NCBI GenBank assembly: GCA_965221855.1
Contig: CBDCSV010000007.1
Coordinates: 434,001-498,000, forward strand
Length of the DNA stretch: 64,000 nt
Source of the DNA: JAJDXO01 sp965221855
GTDB lineage: Bacteria; Pseudomonadota; Alphaproteobacteria; Rhodospirillales; UBA2165
Direction: 5' to 3'
The position numbers were made by a program, and so were the translations under genes. The notes beneath the pieces are model-generated. The model saw nothing but the letters and a program-made list of their open reading frames with translations, was not told the DNA's origin and searched no databases. Positions 1 to 8,182 of this stretch are shown in pieces (positions within the stretch are counted from its first letter, which is position 1; the number at the start of each line of letters is the position of its first letter).

Positions 1-100
1 AAACGAACGACTCGATGCCGTCGCGCGCCGCCAATTCACTGACGACGGGCGCCATCTTGATGGCTTCGGGCCGGGTGCCGAAGACGGAAAGAACGCGCAT
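1..100 (-). CDS. wecB: UDP-N-acetylglucosamine 2-epimerase, N-terminal fragment
   Basis: Only the first 33 codons lie in the window; the gene runs off the left edge. The translation begins MRVLSVFGTRPEAIKMAP, the hallmark start of the WecB/MnaA family, including the FGTRPEA(I/T)K segment that forms the first Rossmann strand and UDP-binding loop. The enzyme interconverts UDP-GlcNAc and UDP-ManNAc for cell-surface polysaccharide synthesis in the cytoplasm. The ATG at 98-100 is preceded on the minus strand by a GGCACTCCTTCC-type leader with a usable Shine-Dalgarno. It follows the DsbA-like gene on the same strand. Family assignment is secure from the signature; nothing can be said about the remainder. 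Confidence 0.85.
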   Translation of the reverse strand, partial: MRVLSVFGTRPEAIKMAPVVSELAARDGIESFV

Positions 101-207
101 GGAAGGAGTGCCCCCGTTAGACGTGGCACCGGTATAACAGAAGCAGGGCCCTGAAACGAATATGAAACGAATACTGAAAATACGGCGCGGGCGGGGGTTG
201 GAAGGAG

Positions 208-978
208 TCAGGACCGTTCCCGGAGTTCCTTGATCATTTGCCGCATGGTCCGGAGGTCGATCGCGCCCGGCACCACCCGGTCGCCGATGATGAAGGCCGG
301 GGTTCCGCGAATCCCCAAGCGCTCGGCGAGCCGAGAGTTGCGTTGCAGCGCCTGTTCCACCGCCGGATCATTCAAGTCCGCCTTGATCGCTTCCGGATCG
401 AGGCCGACGTTCCCGGCGATGCGCAATATCTTGCGCTCGGACAGGCCACCCTGGGATTCCATCAGCGCGGTATGGAAATCCATGTACTTGTCCCGGTCCC
501 GGTTCCAGGCGGCCAGCGCCGCGCGGGCGGCGATCCGCGATTCCGGTGTCAGGATGGGGAACTCCTTGAACACCCAACGAATGTCGCCGTCGGTCCTGAG
601 CAACTCCTGGATGGCGGGGAACACCTGTTTGCAGAAGCCGCACAGGTAGTCGAAAAACTCGACGACGGTGACGCCGCCCCTCGGGTTCCCGCCGACCGGC
701 GACGTGGGGTCGCGTTCCAGTTCGCGGCGGTGCGCGGCCAGATTGGAGCGCTGACGCTCGTTTTGCCGCGCCTGTTCGCGCTGCTGGAGGATTTGGATCG
801 CCTCCAGAATGATCTCGGGATTGTTGCGGAGGTAATCGCCCATAAGCTCCCGGACCTCTTCTTTCTGCTGGTCCGTCAGCCCGTCCGGAAATGGCCGGGG
901 ACCGCTTTGTGCGGCGGCATCACCCGGGAGGGCGAGGGTCGCGGCGGCGAGCGCCAATAGGACGGCAAGGCTTTTCAT
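208..978 (-). CDS. DsbA-family thiol:disulfide interchange protein, exported
   Basis: Predicted 256-residue periplasmic thioredoxin-fold protein. The ATG at 976-978 gives a clean signal peptide (MKSLAVLLALAAATLALPG, cleavage near AAAQS); reading frame upstream of it is not signal-like, so this start is chosen over the longer frame. An N-terminal helical segment (LTDQQKEEVRELMGDYLRNNPEIILEAI region) typical of BdbD/ScsC-like and Com1-like DsbA proteins precedes the thioredoxin domain. The active site is CGFC in FFDYLCGFCKQ, followed by a cis-Pro loop GIRGTPAFIIGD. It probably oxidises or isomerises disulfides in exported proteins. It follows the M48 protease gene on the same strand after 146 bp, a pairing common in alphaproteobacteria, suggesting a shared role in envelope protein quality control. 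Confidence 0.88.
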   Translation of the reverse strand: MKSLAVLLALAAATLALPGDAAAQSGPRPFPDGLTDQQKEEVRELMGDYLRNNPEIILEAIQILQQREQARQNERQRSNLAAHRRELERDPTSPVGGNPRGGVTVVEFFDYLCGFCKQVFPAIQELLRTDGDIRWVFKEFPILTPESRIAARAALAAWNRDRDKYMDFHTALMESQGGLSERKILRIAGNVGLDPEAIKADLNDPAVEQALQRNSRLAERLGIRGTPAFIIGDRVVPGAIDLRTMRQMIKELRERS

Positions 979-1124
979 CGAACGGGAAACCCGGCGGCTT
1001 TGACGCCGGGATGATGACCCAGCCCCCGCCGGGGAACAAGTGGAGACGGCTGAAACCCCCGTTGTCTCACGAAAAAATGACTCCTGGCGGAGAAGCCGGA
1101 GATTGGCGGACTCACCGGAAACGG

Positions 1125-2486
1125 CTACCGGTTTCGGCGCTGCCGGACCAGACCGGTCTCGGCTGCGGAAAGCACGTCCTGGGCCCGTATCCACGCCGGC
1201 GAGCCGGCCGGGAGCAGGTGAATCGCCCGGTCTGCGAGCCCCTTGGCATCGCCATAGCGGCGTTGCAGCAGAGCCTGCTCGGCGAGGGCATGAGACATGC
1301 GTCCCCGCTCACCCTTCCGGCCATAGGCGATGCCCAGTTGATGCCAGACCGATGCCCGGTTCGGCTCCCGGCTCAGCGACGCGGACAGGTTTTCGATGGC
1401 CGCGTCGAGCAGGGCCGGATCCTGGGTCGACACCTGGACGCGGCCCATGTCGGCCCGCAGCAAGGCCGAATCCAGGACCAGACGGATGGCCTCCTCGTAG
1501 TAAGGCAGGGCCTCCCGCGCGCGGCCGCTTTCGAACAAGATCTGGCCCTTCAGTTCCCGGAAATAGCCATCTTCCGGAAATTCGGCGATCAGCCCGCTGA
1601 TGCCGTCCAGCGCCTGTTCGATGTTGGCGCCCCGGTAATGCGCGATGGAACGGGCGTAGCGGGCGACCACGGATCGGTCGCTATCGGGAAAGGCCCGGAA
1701 CGTGCGCGGCGGCGGCTCGATGAAAGCGATCAGCTTGGCCCGCATGCGGTTATGCAATTTTACCAAATCCGGATCGGCGGGGACGTCGGAATAGGGAGAT
1801 TGCCGCACATGTTCTTCCAGAAACGATATTCGGTCCGAGGACAGGGGGTGGGTCCGCACATAGGCGTCCTGCGAGGCCGTACTCAGGGCTTCCTGTCCCC
1901 GGAGAACGTCCATGAAGCGCAGCAGCCCGCGGGCGGATTGCCCGGTGGCGTCGAGCAGCCGTACCGCCGCCTGATCGGCGGCGTTTTCCTGGGTTCTGGA
2001 GAACTGGAGGAAGCTTCGCTGTGCGACCCCTTGTTGGCCGGCGACGACGGCTGCACCCACATCCGGCCGGCCGCCGATGGCCGCGACGCCGCCCAGAATA
2101 TAACCAAGAATGGCATGAGCGGTTGCGGTTCGGGCCGCGCCCGGAATTCGCGACAAGTGCCCCCCCGACATATGGCCGGTTTCGTGCGCAATTACTCCGA
2201 TCAACTCCCCCGGGGTCCGGGCCCGCATGATCAGACCGGTATTGATGAACAGGTTCAGTCCGCCGGCCACGAACGCGTTGAGCGCCCGATCATTGATCAA
2301 AAAAATTCTGATCGCCGTTGGTTCAAGATTTGCCGCTTCGAAAAGTGGTGTGGCATAAATGCGGATGATACGTTCTGTTTCCGCATCCCGGATGAACGAG
2401 GTTTTCTGTGCGGCCGCCTTGTCAACAGGCAGGGCAAAGGTGCCGCCAAGAGCGAGGACGGCCACGAGCAAAATGCGACACGCCAT
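1125..2486 (-). CDS. M48-family metalloprotease with TPR domain (BepA/YfgC-like)
   Basis: 453-residue exported zinc protease. The ATG at 2484-2486 gives a signal peptide (MACRILLVAVLALGGTFALP); an in-frame TTG 30 bp upstream is less likely. The zinc motif HETGHMSGGH (residues about 101-110) supplies HExxH, and the downstream ENAAD supplies the third ligand as in M48 peptidases. The C-terminal half contains several TPR-like helical pairs (for example the segments around ELKGQILFESGRAREALPYY and ASVWHQLGIAYGRKGE). E. coli BepA has this architecture and assists outer-membrane protein assembly and LptD maturation; the same role is inferred here and fits the downstream DsbA-like gene. The start lies close to or overlaps that of the divergent GGT-like gene. 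Confidence 0.88.
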   Translation of the reverse strand: MACRILLVAVLALGGTFALPVDKAAAQKTSFIRDAETERIIRIYATPLFEAANLEPTAIRIFLINDRALNAFVAGGLNLFINTGLIMRARTPGELIGVIAHETGHMSGGHLSRIPGAARTATAHAILGYILGGVAAIGGRPDVGAAVVAGQQGVAQRSFLQFSRTQENAADQAAVRLLDATGQSARGLLRFMDVLRGQEALSTASQDAYVRTHPLSSDRISFLEEHVRQSPYSDVPADPDLVKLHNRMRAKLIAFIEPPPRTFRAFPDSDRSVVARYARSIAHYRGANIEQALDGISGLIAEFPEDGYFRELKGQILFESGRAREALPYYEEAIRLVLDSALLRADMGRVQVSTQDPALLDAAIENLSASLSREPNRASVWHQLGIAYGRKGERGRMSHALAEQALLQRRYGDAKGLADRAIHLLPAGSPAWIRAQDVLSAAETGLVRQRRNR

Positions 2487-4137
2487 TCGACGACAAGACA
2501 ATTGGGGGGTCTCCAAATATTTTCGCGAGCGTAAACACCGCGGTTATCACCGTCAATTGACGATGGCGTTGATGGCGATCGCGCTCGCTGCGTGCGCCGA
2601 GGAGAAGCCGCTGGAGAGCGTGGAGGGTTTTGTTCGCGGCTTTGTCGGCGGCGTCGCCGCGGAAGAACCCCGGGCCGCGCTGGTGGGTCGCCAAGTGCTC
2701 GCCTCGGGCGGGTCGGCGGCGGATGCCGCCACGGCGATGTATTTCACCCTATCGGTGACCTATCCGTCCGCGGCCGGTCTCGGCGGCGGCGGTGTGTGTC
2801 TGGTCTATGATGTGGAAAGCAAGAAAATCGAAACCCTGCGATTTCTTCCGGGCCAGCCGGCCAATCCCGCACCGCCCGGTACCGTTCGGACCGCCGTCCC
2901 CGGCAATCCCGCGGGTTTTTTCGCTCTGCATGCGCGTTTCGGCAATCAGCCCTGGGCCACGCATGTCTCGCGCGCGGAACAGCTGGCGCGGTTCGGGACG
3001 CAGGCTTCGCGGGCGCTCGCCTGGGACATCGCTTGGGCGCGGGCTTGGCTGCAGCCCCATCAACAATCGTGGAATATTCTCGCCCCTGACGGCGAGCCGC
3101 TTAAGGAGGGCCAATTTCTGCGCCAGATCGATCTGGCGGGAATTCTGTCCAGTCTGCGGGCGCGGGGGCCCGGCGAGTTCTATCGGGGCAGGCTAAGCGC
3201 CGAGTTCGCCCACGCCGTGCGGCTCGCGGGCGGTTCCATGACGTTGGAGGAGCTCCGGGCCTACAGACCGTCCTGGGGGACGACAATCGAGGTGGAATCG
3301 GGCAACCACTCGGCGCACTTCGCCGATGCGCCGTCGGCAGGCCGGGCGGCCGCCGTCCTATATGCATTGCTCGCGGCCGACGATGCGTTCGAGGACCTGG
3401 GCGCCGATGCGCGCCTGCATCTGGTCGCCGAGGCTTCATCTTCCGCCGCCGGCGAGTTGCTGGCCGATCCTCAAGCACCGCCCGTCGACGGAACCAAGAA
3501 GCGTCCGCGGCTGATCTCCGAATCCTACGTCAATCGCTTGGCGGCAAACCTGGCCTCGGGCCGGCACCGGCCCGCTTCCATCGGCATTGGCCAGGCGCCT
3601 GACGGCATTGGCGCTTCTTCGTCGACCGGGTTCGTCGCGGCCGACCGGGCGGGATCGGCCGTTGCGTGCAGCCTGACCATGAACGCGCTCTTCGGCTCGG
3701 GAAGAATGGCTCAGGGAACCGGCGTGTTCATGGCGGCGGCGTCGACGCGTCCCGCGCCGCTGAGCCCGGTCATCTTCCTAAATCCCAATACCAACCAAGT
3801 GCACTTCGCCGCCGCCGTCGGCGGTACGCCGGCGACGCCGGAGGCGGTCCCCGCCGTCGCCGCCGCGACGATGCTCGCGGATATTCCGCTGAAGGAGGCA
3901 CTGGCGCTAAGGCGCGTGAGCCGGCCGGGGAACGGCGATACCACCTATTTCGAAGCGGGTATGGATGGAAGGTCGTTGCAGTTCCTTCGGGACAGGGGTC
4001 ATCACCTCCGCGAGGCGGCGGTTCTCGGACGTGTCAGTGCGCTTCACTGCGGGGCAGGCCTTCAGCGCGAGCCGGAGCAATGCCGGTTTGCCGTGGATAC
4101 GAGGTCTCACGGCCTGGCGGCGACGGCCGAGCAGTAG
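2473..4137 (+). CDS. Gamma-glutamyltranspeptidase-like lipoprotein, divergent active site
   Basis: About 554 residues, the usual GGT precursor length. A lipobox (MAIALAAC, cysteine codon near 2593) indicates a lipoprotein. The start is uncertain: ATG 2473 gives a long basic n-region and overlaps the divergent M48 gene by 14 bp, while ATG 2563 gives a very short signal. GGT landmarks are visible: N-terminal GGSAADAATAM and AGLGGGG, and the small-subunit start STGFVAADRAGSAVACSLTM followed by FGSG. Aligned without gaps to E. coli GGT, the autoprocessing Thr391 is a Ser here (codon 3622-3624) followed by Thr, and the oxyanion Ser-Ser before the MSPTI-like motif is Ala-Pro (PAPLSPVIF). Autocleavage and transferase activity are therefore doubtful. 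It lies 3 bp upstream of the aminotransferase gene, so they are probably co-transcribed. Confidence 0.75.
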   Translation: MRHAIRRQDNWGVSKYFRERKHRGYHRQLTMALMAIALAACAEEKPLESVEGFVRGFVGGVAAEEPRAALVGRQVLASGGSAADAATAMYFTLSVTYPSAAGLGGGGVCLVYDVESKKIETLRFLPGQPANPAPPGTVRTAVPGNPAGFFALHARFGNQPWATHVSRAEQLARFGTQASRALAWDIAWARAWLQPHQQSWNILAPDGEPLKEGQFLRQIDLAGILSSLRARGPGEFYRGRLSAEFAHAVRLAGGSMTLEELRAYRPSWGTTIEVESGNHSAHFADAPSAGRAAAVLYALLAADDAFEDLGADARLHLVAEASSSAAGELLADPQAPPVDGTKKRPRLISESYVNRLAANLASGRHRPASIGIGQAPDGIGASSSTGFVAADRAGSAVACSLTMNALFGSGRMAQGTGVFMAAASTRPAPLSPVIFLNPNTNQVHFAAAVGGTPATPEAVPAVAAATMLADIPLKEALALRRVSRPGNGDTTYFEAGMDGRSLQFLRDRGHHLREAAVLGRVSALHCGAGLQREPEQCRFAVDTRSHGLAATAEQ

Positions 4138-4140
4138 GAA

Positions 4141-5289
4141 ATGGCGCTCAAGGTTTCGTCCCGGGGACTGATCTCGCCGTTCATTGTCATGGACGTGATG
4201 CGCGCCGCGAACGAACGCGCGGCGTCCGGCAAGGATGTCCTGCATCTCGAAGTCGGACAGCCGGGAACACCGGCGCCCGCGGCGGTTCTGGACCGTGCCA
4301 AATCGGCCCTTGACGAGGATTTGATCGGATATACCGATGCCCTCGGCATTCCCGCCCTCCGGGAATTGATCGCCGAGCAGTACAGGATCAGGTATGACGC
4401 CGACGTCGACCCCGGCCAAGTGATGATCACCACCGGTTCGTCGGGCGGATTTCTGCTGTCGTTTCTGGCCGCGTTCGACGCAGGCGACAGAGTCGCACTC
4501 GCTGCGCCCGGGTACCCGGCCTACCGCAACATCCTGACGGCGCTGGGTATCGAGGCGGTGACGATCGAGGTGGGACCGGAAACGCATTTTCAGCCGGCGC
4601 CCGACGTGTTGGAAAAGGCAGGCCGGGCCATTGACGGGTTGATTGTCGCCAGCCCGTCCAATCCCACCGGCTCGATGATCATGGAGCCGGAGATGCGGCA
4701 ATTGACGGATTGGTGCCAGGGCAACGGCGTCCGGTTGATTTCGGATGAGATTTATCACGGCATTACCTTCGGGCCGGATCCGGTGACCGCGCTTGCCTTC
4801 GATCCGGACGCCATCGTCATCAACAGCTTTTCGAAATACTATTCGATGACCGGATGGCGGCTCGGCTGGATGGTGGTTCCCGAACCGCTCCAGCGATCCG
4901 TCGAGTGTCTGACCCAGAACCTGTTTATTTCGCCGCCAACGCTTTCCCAGATCGCGGCGACGGCGGTGTTCGATTGCCGGGACGAACTGGACCGGTATGT
5001 CGGACAGTATGCGGAGAACCGGGAACTGTTGCTCCGCGAGTTGCCGCGCGCCGGTTTCCGGGAATTCGCGCCGGCCGACGGCGCGTTCTATCTGTATGCC
5101 GATGTCTCTCACCTGACCAATGACAGTGACGCCTTCTGCCGCAAAATGCTGGCGGAGACCGGGGTGGCCGCGACACCCGGGATCGATTTCGATCCCGGGC
5201 GGGGACATCGGTACCTGAGGTTTTCCTTCGCCGGCGCCAACGATGTTATGGCGGGCGCCGCCGAACGCCTTATCGGCTGGCTGGCCTGA
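4141..5289 (+). CDS. PLP-dependent class I/II aminotransferase
   Basis: 382-residue fold-type I aminotransferase. The PLP lysine is K232 in SFSKYYSMTGWRLGW, with the SPSNPTG substrate/cofactor loop and SDEIYHGI (Asp binding the pyridine nitrogen, Tyr binding O3'). The C-terminal RFSFAGAND carries the carboxylate-binding arginine. This matches the aspartate/aromatic aminotransferase-like subgroup (AspC/AlaA-like); the exact amino donor cannot be assigned. The ATG follows the GGT-like stop by three bases, implying translational coupling. It converges on rne (stops 12 bp apart). Cytoplasmic enzyme; the link to the exported upstream protein is unexplained. Confidence 0.88.
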   Translation: MALKVSSRGLISPFIVMDVMRAANERAASGKDVLHLEVGQPGTPAPAAVLDRAKSALDEDLIGYTDALGIPALRELIAEQYRIRYDADVDPGQVMITTGSSGGFLLSFLAAFDAGDRVALAAPGYPAYRNILTALGIEAVTIEVGPETHFQPAPDVLEKAGRAIDGLIVASPSNPTGSMIMEPEMRQLTDWCQGNGVRLISDEIYHGITFGPDPVTALAFDPDAIVINSFSKYYSMTGWRLGWMVVPEPLQRSVECLTQNLFISPPTLSQIAATAVFDCRDELDRYVGQYAENRELLLRELPRAGFREFAPADGAFYLYADVSHLTNDSDAFCRKMLAETGVAATPGIDFDPGRGHRYLRFSFAGANDVMAGAAERLIGWLA

Positions 5290-5301
5290 TCGCCGGTTGG
5301 G

Positions 5302-7770
5302 TCAGCGGCTCCACCAGCCCCGCTTGGGCGGCTCGCCGGGATCGGGCTCGGCGGGGGCGCCGTCGCCTTCCTGGACGATTACCGGCGTCGATGCAGGTGG
5401 TTCAGGCTCGGCCGCCGATGCACTTTCTTCAACCGAGGCCGGTTGTTCTATGGGCGAGTCCGTGTCCGGTTCCGGTGCGGCGGCCAAAGGCTCCGGTGTC
5501 TCGACCGGTTCGGTCTCCGGTTCGGTTGGCGGCTCGACGGGGTCCGCCGGTTCCGGCGCCTCCGTAGGCTCCGCGTCGGCCTCGGAAGCCGAATCCTCTG
5601 ATTTGCCGTCCTCGTTGGCAGCCGCCGCATCGCCGGCATCGGAACTCGCGGCACGCCGGCGAACCCGGCGGCGGCGGCGCGGCTTGGGTTTTTCCTCGGC
5701 GTTTTCCGGCGTTTCCTCTGCCGCCTCCTCCTGTTCAGGCGCCGCGGCAGCCGCATCACCCTCTTCGGCGGTTTCGGCCGCTTCGTTGCTTTCCTCGACG
5801 CCCTCGGTCTCGGTGTTCCGTGACCGTCGCCGGCCGCCACGGCGGCCCCGGCGGCGGCGGGACTTCTTCCGCTCGCCGTCGTCTTCATCCGAGCCGTCAG
5901 CGGCCTCGGCGCTCTCGTCCGGTTCGGTCTCGTCGCCGGACGGCTTCAATTCCTCGTTTTCACCGGCCTCGTTTCCGTTGGCCTCGTTGTCAGCCTGCGT
6001 CTCGGCCTGATCATCGCCGCGCCGACGCCGGCTCCGGCGCCGGCGTTTCTTCTTCTTTCCCTCATCCGCGGATTGGCCGTCACCCTTGGCCGAGGCTTCG
6101 TCCTGATCGTCGTCCTCGGCACCCTCGGCACGCCTGGTCCGTTTGATGTCGTAGTCCGGCGGGACCAACTCGTCATCCTGGGAGACGATGATCCGGAATT
6201 CAAACTTCTCCTCCAGCTGCGCGATGGTTTCGCGCTTATGATTCAGGATGTAGAGCGCCACAGAGGGCGGCATGGCGACCTCGATTTCCGTAGCGCGGTC
6301 CCGCACGCCTTCTTCCTCGATACCACGGAGCACATGGACGGCCGTGGATTCGACGGACCGCCTGACTCCCAAACCGCCGCAATGGGGGCATGGATCCGAG
6401 TAGGTCTCGGCCAAACTCGGGCGAAGCCGCTGACGGGACAGTTCCAGAAGGCCGAACGGGCTGATCCGGCCGATCTGAATGCGCGCCCGGTCATGGCGCA
6501 TGGCTTCCTTTAGTTTGCGCTCCACCGCAGTCTGGTTCTTGTTGACGTCCATGTCGATGAAATCGATGACAATCAATCCGGCGAGATCGCGGAGCTTAAG
6601 CTGCCGGGCGATTTCGGAGGCGGCCTCCATGTTTGTCTTGAGCGCGGTTTCCTCGATATTGCGTCCGCGGGTGGCACGGCCCGAGTTGACGTCGATGGCG
6701 ACCAGCGCCTCGGTCGCATTGAGCACGATGTAACCGCCGGACTTCAACTGCACTTCCTGACTGTGCATGGTTTCAAGCTGGCTCTCGACGTGATAGCGCT
6801 GGAACAGGGGTACGGCGGGATCGCGATAGGGCTGCACCTTCTTCGCATGGCTGGGGACCAGCATCTTCATCAGATCCTTGGCCGCCCGGTAGCCGTCATC
6901 ACCTTCCACGAGGATTTCATTGATATCGCGGGTGTATTGATCCCGGATGGAGCGGTTGATGAGGTTCGCTTCCTCGTGAATCAGCGCGGGCGCCGTCGAT
7001 TCCAATGTGCGCGTCCGGACGTTGTCCCAAAGCTTGATGAGATATTCGTAGTCCCGCTTGATTTCGGCCTTGCCCCGGTCCGATCCGGCGGTCCTGACGA
7101 TGGCCGCGATCCCCTTCGGGATATCGAGCGCCGAGATGATGGATTTCAGCCGCTTGCGGTCCTTGGCATTGGAAATCTTGCGGGAGATGCCGCCGCCGCG
7201 CGCCGTATTCGGCATTAGCACGCAATACCGGCCGGCAAGAGACAAATAGGTGGTGAGCGCCGCCCCCTTATTGCCCCGCTCCTCCTTGACGACTTGGATC
7301 AGCAGGATCTGGCGCCGTTTGATGACTTCCTGGATTTTGTAGCGGCGAACCGGCCGGTTGGCGCGTCGCTCCTCGACATCGTCGATGTCGCCGCCGCCAA
7401 TGGTTTCGACCCCTTTGGCATCCGGCTTGCCGTCATCCGCGGCATCGGTTTCGTCTGCTTCCGCCTCCGCTTCCGCCGCTTCGGCGGCCTCGTCCTCGGC
7501 GATAAGCGCTTCGCGGTCGGCGACCGGGATTTGGTAGTAGTCGGGATGAATTTCACTAAAGGCCAGGAAACCGTGGCGGTTACCGCCGTAGTCGACAAAG
7601 GCCGCTTGGAGCGAGGGCTCCACCCGCGTCACCTTTGCCAAATAAATGTTTCCCTTGAGTTGCCGCCTGGCGGCGGATTCTACGTCTAGCTCTTCAAGCT
7701 GATTTCCGTCGACGGTGGCCACACGGGTCTCTTCCGGGTGGGCCGCGTCGATCAACATTCTCTTGGTCAT
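5302..7770 (-). CDS. rne: Ribonuclease E (RNase E/G family)
   Basis: 822-residue endoribonuclease that initiates mRNA decay and processes rRNA and tRNA. The start MTKRMLIDAAHPEETRVA is the canonical alphaproteobacterial N-terminus. The S1 domain (GNIYLAKVTRVEPSLQAAF) is split by a long acidic insertion (EAAEAEAEADETDAADDG and following), as usual in this class. Catalytic aspartates lie in LVAIDVNSGR and LIVIDFIDM, and the Zn-link is CPHCGG. The C-terminal third is a low-complexity Glu/Ala tract with Arg-rich RNA-binding blocks (KKKKRRRRSRRRRG), the degradosome scaffold. The protein ends PPKRGWWSR, matching the GWW microdomain that recruits PNPase in alphaproteobacteria. The long upstream region (7771-8182) may contain the autoregulatory leader known for rne genes; no specific element was recognised. 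Confidence 0.95.
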   Translation of the reverse strand: MTKRMLIDAAHPEETRVATVDGNQLEELDVESAARRQLKGNIYLAKVTRVEPSLQAAFVDYGGNRHGFLAFSEIHPDYYQIPVADREALIAEDEAAEAAEAEAEADETDAADDGKPDAKGVETIGGGDIDDVEERRANRPVRRYKIQEVIKRRQILLIQVVKEERGNKGAALTTYLSLAGRYCVLMPNTARGGGISRKISNAKDRKRLKSIISALDIPKGIAAIVRTAGSDRGKAEIKRDYEYLIKLWDNVRTRTLESTAPALIHEEANLINRSIRDQYTRDINEILVEGDDGYRAAKDLMKMLVPSHAKKVQPYRDPAVPLFQRYHVESQLETMHSQEVQLKSGGYIVLNATEALVAIDVNSGRATRGRNIEETALKTNMEAASEIARQLKLRDLAGLIVIDFIDMDVNKNQTAVERKLKEAMRHDRARIQIGRISPFGLLELSRQRLRPSLAETYSDPCPHCGGLGVRRSVESTAVHVLRGIEEEGVRDRATEIEVAMPPSVALYILNHKRETIAQLEEKFEFRIIVSQDDELVPPDYDIKRTRRAEGAEDDDQDEASAKGDGQSADEGKKKKRRRRSRRRRGDDQAETQADNEANGNEAGENEELKPSGDETEPDESAEAADGSDEDDGERKKSRRRRGRRGGRRRSRNTETEGVEESNEAAETAEEGDAAAAAPEQEEAAEETPENAEEKPKPRRRRRVRRRAASSDAGDAAAANEDGKSEDSASEADAEPTEAPEPADPVEPPTEPETEPVETPEPLAAAPEPDTDSPIEQPASVEESASAAEPEPPASTPVIVQEGDGAPAEPDPGEPPKRGWWSR

Positions 7771-8182
7771 TTGTTCTAAAACTCCGGGACTAGGCCGGGC
7801 CGCCGGCATCGAAGCCGCGTGCCGCCTTGGTCGTATCTGCAATATTGCCGGCGGCGCCCCGCATCGAATCGGTCCACTCCAGGTCACCGGCACCCGCGAT
7901 TTGCGGAGCCGGGCTGGTCGGATGGTTGATTTGGGCTGCCATTACCGGCATCGAATAATCTACTTTCACTGGTTTGGAAGCATTGATGCGGTGGGACATT
8001 GGGGCCGGCGGTAAGGCGTCGGCGCCGGAACTGTCCGGCCAATTCGCCGTACGCGCGTGCCTCCCCTTCAACAGGTCCCGCCACGCTTCACGCCGTTAAC
8101 ATAACGGTAGGATTAGTGTTCGACAATCACCTTATGTACAGGAATCCGGCGGGATTTATCGCATTCTTGCGAAATTCCGCGG
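7771..8182. other. Divergent intergenic region between rne and the amidase
   Basis: 412 bp separates the divergent rne and amidase starts. It must contain promoters for both. No convincing small gene, riboswitch or strong hairpin was recognised by eye. Short reading frames here on either strand lack family signatures and good ribosome-binding sites. By analogy the part next to rne could be its long 5' leader, but nothing in the sequence proves it. Confidence 0.4.

Noticed and set aside
3907..5208. Long minus-strand open frame (433 codons) opposite the aminotransferase
   Set aside because: It is the antisense shadow of a well-supported PLP enzyme; the translation is Arg/Gly/His-rich without any family motif. 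The same holds for other long antisense frames such as 11122-13062, 46197-48218 and 49929-52034.
5448..6203. Several Arg/Pro/Ser-rich frames opposite the RNase E tail
   Set aside because: They are shadows of the low-complexity Glu/Ala/Arg C-terminus and have no independent coding signs.
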